Origin: Marinomonas phaeophyticola
GTDB lineage: Bacteria > Pseudomonadota > Gammaproteobacteria > Pseudomonadales > Marinomonadaceae
DNA: 64,000 nucleotides
Direction: 5' to 3'
Assembly (NCBI RefSeq): GCF_026966905.1
Contig: NZ_JAPUBN010000011.1
Span: forward strand, 124,001 to 188,000
Shown here: positions 1 to 8,983 of the stretch, piece after piece
How the letters are laid out: each line of letters starts with the position of its first letter
Position numbering within the stretch: position 1 is the stretch's first letter
Program-made: the position numbers and the translations under genes
Notes under the pieces: generated by a model
The model's database searches: none
What the model was told of the DNA's origin: nothing
Seen by the model: the letters and a program-made list of their open reading frames with translations, nothing else

Positions 1-398
1 ACCAAATTGCTGACTTGTTTGCTCATAGCCTATTAGGTTTCACAGATAATGCCGTACTCATTTTATTGATTATGACCTTGCTGGTATTAATTTTAGGCTG
101 CTTTATGGAAACCATTGCGGCTATTACTATTTTAGTGCCGGTGTTATTACCTGTCGCGGTGCAAATCGGTATTGATCCTGTGCATTTTGGTATCATTATG
201 ATTCTGAATTTAATGCTTGGATTGTTGACGCCTCCTGTTGGTATGGTGCTCTATGTGTTAGCCAAGGTATCCAATACTCCGTTCGAGCGTTGTGTTATTG
301 CAACAGCACCCTTTTTAATCCCTCTTGTTGTTGTGTTGCTGTTATTGACCTTCATACCATCGATTACAATGTGGTTACCAAATCTTATTTATCGTTAA
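1..398 (+). CDS. TRAP transporter large permease (DctM family), C-terminal part
   Basis: The reading frame is already open at the left edge (codons from position 3), so only the last ~131 residues are present. They form about four very hydrophobic membrane segments. The motifs GCFMETIAAI and LMLGLLTPPVGMVLY match the conserved C-terminal half of DctM-type TRAP permeases, which import carboxylates and sugar acids using the sodium gradient with a periplasmic binding protein and a small DctQ subunit. The gene stops 180 bases before a 2-keto-3-deoxygluconate kinase gene on the same strand. Hexuronate or aldonate is therefore the likely substrate class, by inference. The start and the DctP/DctQ partners lie outside the window. 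Confidence 0.9.
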   Translation, partial: QIADLFAHSLLGFTDNAVLILLIMTLLVLILGCFMETIAAITILVPVLLPVAVQIGIDPVHFGIIMILNLMLGLLTPPVGMVLYVLAKVSNTPFERCVIATAPFLIPLVVVLLLLTFIPSITMWLPNLIYR

Positions 399-505
399 AT
401 AAATGAGATAATGTTTCAGCCTTCTTTTCTATTTGCATGTTTTTAGAAAGGAAGGTTTTTTTGGTTATACATCTTGGTACTCAAAGGGTATGATTTTAAC
501 GATTA

Positions 506-517
506 TTGGTTAACCAA
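506..517. promoter_or_regulatory. Putative GntR/FadR-subfamily operator upstream of kdgK
   Basis: Perfect 12-bp palindrome TTGGTTAACCAA, 60 bp upstream of the kdgK start. The TTGGT-N2-ACCAA form is the classical site of FadR-subfamily GntR regulators such as UxuR/ExuR and LldR. The same arms occur before uxuB at 10491-10502 (TTGGTTGACCAA), which suggests one regulator for both loci. The arms are seen; the regulator is inferred. Confidence 0.6.
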
Positions 518-577
518 ACTGTGGTATATTAGATTTTTTGTAAACAATAATAAGATCGTTTTATAAGGTTGGATGTC

Positions 578-1631
578 GTGGAAATTATTGCAAAAGAGTT
601 GAGTCATGTTGATTGTATGGCATTAGGTGAAGTCATGCTGCGCCTTGATCCTGGTGTGGATCGTATTCGTAAAACGGATCAGTTTCGTGTATGGGAAGGT
701 GGTGGTGAGTACAATGTGATTCAAGGGTTAAGCAGTTGCTTTGGCCATAAAACCGGCATCATTACGGCCTTAGTCGATAATGAAGTGGGCCACCTAATTG
801 CAGGTCTAGTGCAAAGAGCGGGAGTGAGTACCGACTGGATTGAGTGGAAAGAGCATGATGGTATTGGTCGATCTGTTCGTAATGGCATGTATTTTATGGA
901 GCGTGGTTTTGGTGAACGAGGAGCAAAAGCGGTCATGGATCGTGGGCATACTCCTATTTCACAACTGACAGTCAAGGATATTGACTGGGATGCTCTGTTT
1001 GCTAAAGCGAAGCCTCGTTGGTTCCATGTTGGGGGGTGATGGCGGCCTTGTCTGAAGGTTCTCCTGACGTTGTTGAGGCCGCAATGACGGCGGCTAAAAA
1101 CCATGGCGCAATCGTATCCTATGATTTAAATTATCGTGAGTCGTTATGGAAAGACAGAGGTGGACGAGAGGCCGCAAATGACTGTAATACGCGGTTAATT
1201 CAAAAGGCAGATGTTCTTTTTGGAATTGAGTCTCTTCCAAGAAAAGTGGATACATTAGATAAAGAGGTGTTTTCAGAAGCGCTGCATTCTATGCAGGCAC
1301 GTTTTCCTAATGTCCAACTTTTTGTCACGACTATGAGAATCGTGAAAGATGCATCCCATAATGACTGGGGGGATTGTGTTTACATAATGGTGAGATTTTC
1401 TTCTCACGTGACTATAACAACTTGCCGATATTTGATCGTGTTGGTGGCGGTGATGCCTTTGCTGCAGGCCTGATTCATGGGCTCTTGAATGATCAAACTA
1501 TGCAAACCTGTATTGATCTAGCCGCCGCCCATGGCGCTTTAGTCATGAGTACAGCAGGTGATAATTCTATGTCGAGTAAAGAAGAAGTGTATGCTTATGC
1601 TGGTGGTGCAGGCGCGGCAGCTAATCGATAA
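578..1631 (+). pseudogene. kdgK: 2-keto-3-deoxygluconate kinase (PfkB family), two frameshifts
   Basis: A PfkB sugar kinase that would phosphorylate 2-keto-3-deoxygluconate, the last step before the Entner-Doudoroff aldolase. The N-terminal substrate/PfkB motif GGGEYNVIQG and the C-terminal catalytic motif FDRVGGGDAFAAG (anion hole and base Asp) are intact. The frame breaks twice, at G6 runs 1031-1036 and 1367-1372. Adding one G to each run restores FHVGGVMAAL and HNDWGGLCLHNG and gives one 351-residue protein that fits the family. I chose GTG 578 because AAGG at 565-568 lies 9 nt upstream; TTG 569 would have no spacing. It is either a sequencing artefact or a recent pseudogene. An operator-like palindrome lies at 506-517. 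Confidence 0.85.
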
Positions 1632-1650
1632 AACAAACTTTTGCTCATCT

Positions 1651-1690
1651 AAAAAAACAGGTTTTCATCTTTATGGAAACCTGTTTTTTA
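1651..1690. terminator. Bidirectional terminator between kdgK and the NhaC gene
   Basis: Hairpin arms AAACAGGTTT / AAACCTGTTT with A- and T-tracts on both sides. It can end kdgK (+) and the convergent antiporter gene (-). Confidence 0.8.
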
Positions 1691-1778
1691 TACGTAAAGA
1701 CATGGCATTTTTTAAGGTGGAAAATCGCTTACAAAACACGTTAATAGCAAATAAAGCTCTATTTGATATTAAACAGTA

Positions 1779-3092
1779 CTATTTTGTGCTTTTTGGCCAT
1801 TTAATGAAAATAGACAATAAGGCGGCTACGGCCAGTAGCCAGCTGTATTGAACATAACCAACAAGCGCTAATGGAGAGACTTTTGCTAAGGATGATGCTA
1901 AAAGTATTTGGGCTCCATAAGGCAAAACACCCTGTACCACGCAAGAAAAAATATCCAATAGGCTAGCACTGCGTCTCGGATCAACTTGATAACGTGCCGC
2001 AATGTCTTTTGCGACAGAGCCATTAATCAAGATTGAAATAGTGTTGTTTGCGGTACATAAGTTAGTTAACGCCACAGCAGCACTGATGCTTAGTTCTCCT
2101 GCTCGTGTTGAATCTGATTTCGCTCCTAAAGTGCGGCCGATACGTTCGATACGACTGACTAACCAATCGAGACCACCTTGAGATTTCATGAGTGCGCTAA
2201 GACCACCAATTAATAGCGAGAGAATTAAAATTTCCTGCATGCCTGTGTAACCAGTGTAAATGTCGCTAGACCAAGATACGACAGAGTAATCGCTTTGCAT
2301 GGTTAAGCCGATTAAGCCAGCCAAAACGATGCCACTAAATAGTACTAAAATGACATTCACACCCGCCACAGCCAAACCTAAAACAGCAACATAAGGTAAA
2401 ACACGTAGTAACTCATACTCTTTAATATCGGTAATTTGTGCATGGCTACTCTGAAGGAAGAGCCAAACTAAGGTTATTAATGCGGCTGGTAATGCGATTT
2501 TAAAATTCATGCGGAATTTATCTCGCATGTCACATCCTTGAGTTCGTGTTGCGGCTATTGTTGTATCTGAAATGATCGATAAATTATCACCGAACATAGC
2601 GCCACCAATAACGGTTCCTACCGTCAGTAATAGTGATAAATCGGCCGCTTCAGACACGCCGATAGCAATGGGGGCTATGGCGGCAATTGTGCCCATAGAC
2701 GTGCCCATCGAAGTAGCAACGAACGCCGTAATCACAAATAAGCCAGGTAGTAACAGCGATGGCGGTACGACACTTAAACCAAAGTTTACGGTTGCATCAA
2801 CACCACCCACACTTTTTGCGACACTGGCAAATGCACCGGCTAGCAGGTAAATCAAGATCATGGTGATAATGGTGTTATCACCTACGCCTTGAATAAAGGT
2901 TTCAATACGCTGCTCGAACTGTCCTTTACTTAATAATACGGCTAAGGCAATCGCGGGTAAAATAGCTACCGGTGCTGAGATTTGATAGAAGGCGAAGTCA
3001 ACGCCTTGAGACTGATACCAAAGACCACTACCAACAAAAAGAACAAGGAAAAGTAATAATGGCAGTAATGCCAAGGGAGATTTAGAAGTCAT
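1779..3092 (-). CDS. NhaC-family Na+/H+ antiporter
   Basis: 437 residues, about 11 hydrophobic segments, no signal peptide. The conserved core with GTSMGTIAAIAPIAIG, GAMFGDNLSIISDTTIAA and TNLCTANNTISIL is the hallmark of the NhaC/ion-transporter superfamily. The acidic FGDNLS(x)ISDTT stretch is the likely ion-binding region. It probably exchanges Na+ for H+ (or an organic anion, as in MleN-like members) across the inner membrane. ATG start with about 280 bp of free upstream DNA, so transcribed alone. It is convergent with kdgK. The sequence does not distinguish a pure antiporter from a substrate/proton-sodium exchanger. Confidence 0.87.
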   Translation of the reverse strand: MTSKSPLALLPLLLFLVLFVGSGLWYQSQGVDFAFYQISAPVAILPAIALAVLLSKGQFEQRIETFIQGVGDNTIITMILIYLLAGAFASVAKSVGGVDATVNFGLSVVPPSLLLPGLFVITAFVATSMGTSMGTIAAIAPIAIGVSEAADLSLLLTVGTVIGGAMFGDNLSIISDTTIAATRTQGCDMRDKFRMNFKIALPAALITLVWLFLQSSHAQITDIKEYELLRVLPYVAVLGLAVAGVNVILVLFSGIVLAGLIGLTMQSDYSVVSWSSDIYTGYTGMQEILILSLLIGGLSALMKSQGGLDWLVSRIERIGRTLGAKSDSTRAGELSISAAVALTNLCTANNTISILINGSVAKDIAARYQVDPRRSASLLDIFSCVVQGVLPYGAQILLASSLAKVSPLALVGYVQYSWLLAVAALLSIFIKWPKSTK

Positions 3093-3371
3093 ATTGTCTG
3101 CGGATTCCAGATGTAAATTAGCCCTGTAACTTTTGGTCTTAGGGATGAAGGGCGCAGATGATAATAAAAACGCGCTGTCAAAACCAATAATAAATTGCGA
3201 TGTGCTTGTTATAAAACGTTATAACCAAAATAGAGAATTTTTTATTTTATTATTCTCTGTTGATATAAGTGTTTTGGATGAGCGTTGACCTCGTAACTCC
3301 TATTTTAAGGGTCGATAACGAGTGGTTTTTTTGAGACATTTAGAATTACGCTCTTATATTATTGTTTGGAT

Positions 3372-5261
3372 TCAATTCCCTTCACGTTTAGAATGATCAG
3401 ACGTATGAGAATCAGGGCTTTCTTCTGTTTGGCTCGCTTCCATTGCATGATTTAGCTCTTCTTCGAGTTGTATAAACAGCGCTCTATAATTTTGATCGAA
3501 ATCTCCTTTTTGGCGCCATACTTCATATAAGGCTTCGCCACTCTTTGCTTCGGATTGTTGGAATGTTTGTCTGACCTGATTGGCTTTTTTCAAAGAAAAC
3601 CCTAAATCGATCAACGCCTGCGCTCCTAGTTCGACCGCTGAATAATAGGTTTCTATGACAACGTAATCGGCCCCCGCGTATTTAGAGGCATAATAATGCC
3701 CCCGGTCATAGGCACGTGCCAATATTTTTATCTGAGGATAAGCGTGTTTCACGTATTTGATTAATTCAACGGAACGGATTTTATCGTCAATGGCGATGAT
3801 TAATAGGCTAGCTTGTTCTATACCTGCTGTATGTAAAAGATCTGGACGTGTCGCATCACCATAATAACTTTTGATATTGATCGAGCGTAATATGTCTATC
3901 ATGCTGGATTCGTGATCCAGTACCACCGTTGGAATTTTATTAGATACTAGAAGTCGGTTGGTAATCTGCCCAAAGCGTCCCGCTCCCGCAATAATAACAG
4001 ACCCAAGTTGATCAATATTGTCTTCCTCCCTTTGATTACTGTTTTTTTGATAATGAGGCAAAATTACTTTATCAAAGAGAATAAATAGTGCTGGGGTAAA
4101 AAACATGGATAGGGCCACAACCAAAGATAGTGGTTGAATAATAGGCTCTGGCAAAACGTTTTGTTGGCCACTAAAACTTAATAAAACAAAGCCAAATTCA
4201 CCCGCTTGAGCCAGACTCAAACTGAATAACCAGCGATCACTGCCCCGGACGTTAAACAGAAATGATAATAGAAGTAATACGACCATTTTTAATAGCATTA
4301 CCGCTAAAGTTAAGCCGATAATGAGGGCAAACTCTTCACTTAATAAGGTGAAGTTAATGCCAGCTCCCACTGTGATAAAAAAGACACCAAGTAAGAGTCC
4401 CTTAAACGGTTCTATATTGGATTCGAGTTCATGGCGAAATTCTGAATTTGCTAATACCACGCCAGCTAAGAAGGTTCCTAATGCGGGAGAGAGCCCAACT
4501 AGACTCATTAGTGCGGCTACGCCAATGACTAGCATCAGTGCGGTAGCGGTGAAAATTTCACGTAAACCTGAGTCGGCTACAAATTTAAAAAGGGGTCGAC
4601 TTAAATAGTGTCCACCAATGACAACAATCGCAATAGATGCAATGACCACCAAGGTGTAAGCCCATCCAGGTATACCAGCGACTAAACTGAGTTCAGCATG
4701 TTTCTCTGCTGTGTCGGTGAATGTGGCTTGCGACAGTTCAATGAGTTCAGGTAAGGCAAGTAAGGGTATGAGTGCCAGCATGGGGATAACGGCAATATCT
4801 TGGAAGAGAAGGACTGAGAAGGCGTTTTGTCCCCCATCCGTTTTTGTTAATGATTTTTCATTAAAGGTTTGCAAGACTATCGCGGTGGAAGAAAGGGAAA
4901 AAATTAAGCCAATGGCGAGAGCAACAGACCATTCTTCCACAAATAGTGTGGCAATAAAGGCCACAGAGACAGTGGTTAAAACAATTTGCAATCCACCTAA
5001 TCCCATTAATCGATGGCGCATTTTCCAGAGCATTTTTGGCTCTAACTCCAAACCGACTAGGAACAGCATCATGACAACACCGAATTCAGCATAATGTTGA
5101 ATACTGGTGGTTTCATCACCGACTAAGCCAATAATGGGACCGATAATGACTCCCGCGATTAAATACCCAAGTACGGATCCCAGTCCTAAACGTTTTGCAA
5201 TAGGGACAGCAATGACCGCAGCGGCTAAGTAAATAAAGCTGTAAATAAAGTACTCGGTCAT
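3372..5261 (-). CDS. Kef-type K+/H+ antiporter (CPA2) with RCK/TrkA-N domain
   Basis: 629 residues. Residues ~1-390 are a CPA2 exchanger with about 12-13 membrane spans and the motifs LGYLIAGVIIGP, FLVGLELEP, SSTAIVLQ and LLFQDIAVIPML. From ~410 there is a Rossmann RCK (TrkA-N) domain with IIAGAGRFGQ and the acidic strand end VVLDHE. The C-terminal ~60 residues are polar and charged. The family releases potassium in exchange for protons, in KefB/KefC gated by glutathione adducts; no kefF/kefG ancillary gene is adjacent. Single gene, ATG start. KefB versus KefC cannot be settled by reading. Confidence 0.9.
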   Translation of the reverse strand: MTEYFIYSFIYLAAAVIAVPIAKRLGLGSVLGYLIAGVIIGPIIGLVGDETTSIQHYAEFGVVMMLFLVGLELEPKMLWKMRHRLMGLGGLQIVLTTVSVAFIATLFVEEWSVALAIGLIFSLSSTAIVLQTFNEKSLTKTDGGQNAFSVLLFQDIAVIPMLALIPLLALPELIELSQATFTDTAEKHAELSLVAGIPGWAYTLVVIASIAIVVIGGHYLSRPLFKFVADSGLREIFTATALMLVIGVAALMSLVGLSPALGTFLAGVVLANSEFRHELESNIEPFKGLLLGVFFITVGAGINFTLLSEEFALIIGLTLAVMLLKMVVLLLLSFLFNVRGSDRWLFSLSLAQAGEFGFVLLSFSGQQNVLPEPIIQPLSLVVALSMFFTPALFILFDKVILPHYQKNSNQREEDNIDQLGSVIIAGAGRFGQITNRLLVSNKIPTVVLDHESSMIDILRSINIKSYYGDATRPDLLHTAGIEQASLLIIAIDDKIRSVELIKYVKHAYPQIKILARAYDRGHYYASKYAGADYVVIETYYSAVELGAQALIDLGFSLKKANQVRQTFQQSEAKSGEALYEVWRQKGDFDQNYRALFIQLEEELNHAMEASQTEESPDSHTSDHSKREGN

Positions 5262-5480
5262 TGTTTACGTCCTTAGGGGATTGGTGTTCGGATGAGGAGG
5301 GCGCTTCTTTTGATTCAATTAAGGCATTTATAGGGTATTTTAGAGCATTAATGAGTAAGTGTCAGATAAGAATAGCGGTGTTCAGAAGCATGATGGTAAG
5401 AGTCGTGATCGATATGAAGTGAGCGTGAGTGCTGGGCAGCAAAACACAGAGTGATGATTCACTCTGTGTTTTGGGTGGCG

Positions 5481-6923
5481 TTAGTCAAAATTAACGTAAA
5501 AGGTTTTTTTCTCTAAATACTGTTCAAAGCCATATTTTCCATCTTCACCACCGGTACCACTGAGCTTATAGCCGTTGTGAAAGCCTTGATGTTGTTCACC
5601 ATGGCCGCGGTTGATATAGACCTCTCCTGATTCGAGTTCATCGACTAGGCGTAATATGGTTTTCATGTCCTTAGTGCATACCATAGCGGCTAAACCGTAT
5701 TCGCTATCGTTGGCGTAAGTAATGACTTCATCGAGTGTGGAGAACTTAATCACGGGGAGGATAGGGCCAAATGACTCTTCATGTACAATCGTCATTTCTT
5801 GAGATACGTTGGTTAACACAGTTGGTTCGAACCAAAAACCCTGTTGATACAGACCTTGTTGTAAACGCGCACCTCCTGTCGCAATGTGAGCGCCTTCTTT
5901 TACACTAATGGCAACCAGATGCTCCATTGCTTCAATTTCTTTCTGGTTAATCTTAGGGCCCAGATCCGTGTCAGCGAGCATAGGGTCTCCTACTTTAAGA
6001 GCTTTCACCTTATCAAGGAAAATGGCCATAAAATCATCATAGATGGCTTCATGAATATACATACGCTCATTACAAGTACAAACCTGACCGCAGTTATCAA
6101 AGCGAGAATGTAAGGCTGCGGCAGCGGCTTGCTCAAGATCCGCATCTTCAAGGACAATAAAAGGCGCTTTCCCTCCTAGCTCTAATTGCACATGAGCAAG
6201 GTTATCGGCGGCCGCTTTAACGATGGCTTGACCTGCAGGAGTACTGCCCGTCATGGAAATCATCTTAGTATCAGGATGTCGTACAAGAGCGTCACCGAGG
6301 GTTCGACCTCCACCCGTTACAATATTGAGTACTCCTTTTGGTAGACCAATATGTTCAGCAATATGACCTAGCTCTAACGTGGCTAACGGAGTTTCCGTTG
6401 TGGGTTTAACGACTATGGTATTACCTGCAATAAGCGCAGGGCCAATCTTTCGTCCTGCTAATGCTAAAGGAAAATTCCATGCTGTAATGGCGACAATTAC
6501 ACCCCGCGGCACTTTGTGAATCCAAATATGCTCATTGGGATTATCCGATTTCACAATGTCGCCATCCATCTGACGAGCCCAATCACAGGCGTACTCGATA
6601 AAGCTGCAGGTGGCTTCAACTTCTCCTAACGCCACTTTCAATAATTTTCCCTGCTCTTTTACTAAAAGTTCCGCTAAGAATGGCTTTCTATTACGAATTT
6701 CCGCCGCAAACTTCCGCATGATGTCGGCCCGTTCTCGAGCTGGTTTTCGGCGCCATTCTATTTGAGCGGCTTTGGCCGAGGCCATAACATAGTCGGCATC
6801 GTCTTGGTCGCCTTTTTGAATGCTTGCGATTACTGCTTCAGTTGATGGGTTAATCACCGAATCGGTTTTACCAGATTTCGCTTTTATCCACTCACCGTTA
6901 ACGAACATATCATATTGTTTCAT
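5481..6923 (-). CDS. aldA: NAD-dependent aldehyde dehydrogenase (lactaldehyde/glycolaldehyde type)
   Basis: 480 residues from the ATG at 6923, chosen because GGAAG sits just upstream and because a longer in-frame extension would run into the preceding gene. Aldehyde dehydrogenase superfamily, oxidising an aldehyde to an acid with NAD+. Visible catalytic residues are Asn150 (TAWNFP), Glu248 (LELGG) and Cys282 (GQVCT). The overall sequence is closest to E. coli AldA. It is the last gene of the uxuB-lgoD-AllD-like-aldA operon and starts 14 bp after the upstream stop, so it likely handles an aldehyde from sugar-acid breakdown. The substrate is inferred. Confidence 0.88.
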   Translation of the reverse strand: MKQYDMFVNGEWIKAKSGKTDSVINPSTEAVIASIQKGDQDDADYVMASAKAAQIEWRRKPARERADIMRKFAAEIRNRKPFLAELLVKEQGKLLKVALGEVEATCSFIEYACDWARQMDGDIVKSDNPNEHIWIHKVPRGVIVAITAWNFPLALAGRKIGPALIAGNTIVVKPTTETPLATLELGHIAEHIGLPKGVLNIVTGGGRTLGDALVRHPDTKMISMTGSTPAGQAIVKAAADNLAHVQLELGGKAPFIVLEDADLEQAAAAALHSRFDNCGQVCTCNERMYIHEAIYDDFMAIFLDKVKALKVGDPMLADTDLGPKINQKEIEAMEHLVAISVKEGAHIATGGARLQQGLYQQGFWFEPTVLTNVSQEMTIVHEESFGPILPVIKFSTLDEVITYANDSEYGLAAMVCTKDMKTILRLVDELESGEVYINRGHGEQHQGFHNGYKLSGTGGEDGKYGFEQYLEKKTFYVNFD

Positions 6924-6937
6924 AAAGCCTGCTTCCG

Positions 6938-7951
6938 TTAGTGATTTGTTAAATATTGATAGATTGAGGTCGTAACGGGGACGCCATTTTTCTGACAATC
7001 CTCAAAATAGGCTATTTGAGGTTCATTTGGAGCCAACACTTTATCAAATCCCGGCGCGGGTTTGACTTGATGCAGTTCAGAAACCATCTGTGCCATCATA
7101 TTTGAAAAACTATGTCCTCCGAATTTACTCGGGTCTATAACAATCATCAAGCTGGCAAGTTTTCTCATTTTGTCATAGTCATCATACATTCTAACAATAT
7201 GGTTACTAAAATTAGCCCCCATCAGCATGCCAGTGAGTGCATCAATCGCCATCGCAATACCGGAACCTTTATGGAACCCAAAAGGAAGCAGTGTTGTGGC
7301 CGCATGAGGGTCTGTTGTTTCGACACCATCTTTGTCGATAGCGAGTCCAAGGCTGATAGCTTGTCCTGTCTCTTTGGCATGTAATAATTTACCAAATGCG
7401 GTGGCACTCGTGGCCATATCAATAATGACAGGGTGACCATTTTCAACAGGGAAGCCGAACGCAATAGGGTTCGTTCCCCAAAACGCTTCAGCACCACCAA
7501 ATGGAGCCACACAGGTGTCTGTTTGAGTCATAGAGATAGAGATAAGACCTTGATCGGCTGCCATTTGAGCAAAGTAGGATAAGGCGCCACAATGGGAGGT
7601 GTTTTTTATACTGACAAACCCCACCGCATGCTCTTTGGCTAAGGATATCGCTTCCTCTGTTGCCTTGATTAGAGCGCAATGACCCATACCATCATCTCCA
7701 TCTAGTATCGCTACTGAGGAAGAAATTTTTTCAATGGTCATATTTGGATTTGGATTCATTCCTCCTTGAGATAAACGGTGGCAATAATGCTCTACTCGAA
7801 TAACACCATGCGAGTGTACGCCACGTGAGTCAGCATGTACTAATACATCTGCTACTTGTGTGGCGATGTTGTCTGGGTACCCAGCTTGCTGCAATTTGTT
7901 AAAGGCTAGTGTATGCAGCGCTTCAATTTTTATTCTTGTGGTTGTCATCAT
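6938..7951 (-). CDS. Ldh/AllD-family NAD(P)-dependent 2-hydroxyacid dehydrogenase
   Basis: 337 residues of the malate/L-lactate dehydrogenase-2 family (non-Rossmann type: AllD, YiaK, ComC). Conserved features are HSHGVIRVEHY with His48, NTSHCGALSYF with the catalytic His120, FGGAEAFWGTNPIAFGFP and GFHKGSGIAM. The closest protein I recall is ureidoglycolate dehydrogenase AllD, but the operon partners handle hexuronates/aldonates, so oxidation of a sugar-acid 2-hydroxyl (as by YiaK) is at least as likely. It has a slightly short C-terminus compared with AllD. It lies 12 bp after lgoD and 14 bp before aldA, so co-transcription is expected. Confidence 0.85.
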   Translation of the reverse strand: MMTTTRIKIEALHTLAFNKLQQAGYPDNIATQVADVLVHADSRGVHSHGVIRVEHYCHRLSQGGMNPNPNMTIEKISSSVAILDGDDGMGHCALIKATEEAISLAKEHAVGFVSIKNTSHCGALSYFAQMAADQGLISISMTQTDTCVAPFGGAEAFWGTNPIAFGFPVENGHPVIIDMATSATAFGKLLHAKETGQAISLGLAIDKDGVETTDPHAATTLLPFGFHKGSGIAMAIDALTGMLMGANFSNHIVRMYDDYDKMRKLASLMIVIDPSKFGGHSFSNMMAQMVSELHQVKPAPGFDKVLAPNEPQIAYFEDCQKNGVPVTTSIYQYLTNH

Positions 7952-7963
7952 ATTTTCCTTTAA

Positions 7964-8983
7964 TTAGTCAAAGCGAATTACGCCTTTAACAAGGCCTTTA
8001 TTTTTTACAACGTTGTTTTCGTAATCTAAGCCAATGGTGTCAAACTGAAATTCTTGGTTGACCATAATTTTTTCGCTGATTTTTTTTGATTCGAACAAAT
8101 CAATCACTTTGGTAAAATCTTCAAAAGTGGCATTGCGGCTTGCAATTAGGGTGGTTTCTTTTTTGTGGAAAGTAGGGTCATCTAGCTGTAAATCACCTAT
8201 GTATAAGCCGATGAATACGATTTTTCCGCCATGACGAATTAAATTGACGCTGTTTGACATGGAAGCTTTATTTCCCGTTGCGTCCATCACTGTGCAAGCA
8301 AGATTGTTATTAAATGCGTCATAAAGGTCGTCTGTGTAACTTGCTTCAATCGGATTTAAGGTTTTGATTCCAAGAACGGACTCGGCATGAGCTCGGCGTT
8401 CATTACTGACGTCAGCCAATACCACATTAGCGCCATTAGCTAATGCTATCGCTGCTGTTCCCAAGCCAATTGGACCGGCGCCAACAACGAGAATGTTTTC
8501 ATTTTGCTTTGAGTCTGCGCGACGGTTTGCATGAGCGCCAATAGCAAAGCACTCAACTAAAGAAGCGGCGGCTGGGTCAACAGAGGCTGGTACGGGGATG
8601 ACATTACTGGCTTTAACGGCCAAATAATCTTGGAAACCACCATCTTGGTGTACTCCATATAAAGAAATTGTGTCGCAGCAATTGGTTTTACCTTCTTTAC
8701 AAGCGACACATTCTCCACATGCAATGGCTGGAATAACAACAACATATTGATTCATTAACTCTGCAGGACAGTCGTTTCCTACCGCTTCCACTAAACCGCA
8801 TATCTCATGTCCTAATATACGAGGGTAAGAAAAGAAGGGTTGGTTGCCTGTATAAGCATGGATGTCGGTACCGCAAACACCGACGGCTTTAATTTTTAAT
8901 AAGACCTCATCGTTTTTAATGACAGGCTTTGGGGTTTCAATATAGTGAATTTCAAAGGGTTTTTCGCATATTAATGATTTCAT
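7964..8983 (-). CDS. lgoD: L-galactonate 5-dehydrogenase-like zinc alcohol dehydrogenase
   Basis: 339 residues, medium-chain dehydrogenase. Catalytic zinc ligands Cys37 (GVCGTD), His59 and Glu60 (LGHEICG); structural zinc Cys89, Cys92, Cys95, Cys103; NAD fold VVGAGPIGLG near 165. GNQPFFSYPRILGHE and GVHQDGGFQDYL match E. coli LgoD (YjjN) closely, which oxidises L-galactonate to D-tagaturonate. Its ATG overlaps the uxuB stop (TAATG), so the two are translationally coupled. UxuB/UxaB-type reductases act on tagaturonate/fructuronate, so the pair would channel L-galactonate or L-gulonate to KDG. Confidence 0.85.
   Translation of the reverse strand: MKSLICEKPFEIHYIETPKPVIKNDEVLLKIKAVGVCGTDIHAYTGNQPFFSYPRILGHEICGLVEAVGNDCPAELMNQYVVVIPAIACGECVACKEGKTNCCDTISLYGVHQDGGFQDYLAVKASNVIPVPASVDPAAASLVECFAIGAHANRRADSKQNENILVVGAGPIGLGTAAIALANGANVVLADVSNERRAHAESVLGIKTLNPIEASYTDDLYDAFNNNLACTVMDATGNKASMSNSVNLIRHGGKIVFIGLYIGDLQLDDPTFHKKETTLIASRNATFEDFTKVIDLFESKKISEKIMVNQEFQFDTIGLDYENNVVKNKGLVKGVIRFD

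Noticed and set aside
721..1104. 127-codon minus-strand frame opposite kdgK
   Set aside because: Antisense to clear PfkB motifs; no independent evidence.
5481..6998. Extended aldehyde dehydrogenase start at 6998
   Set aside because: The extra 25 residues overlap the preceding gene and do not match the family; ATG 6923 has a ribosome-binding site.
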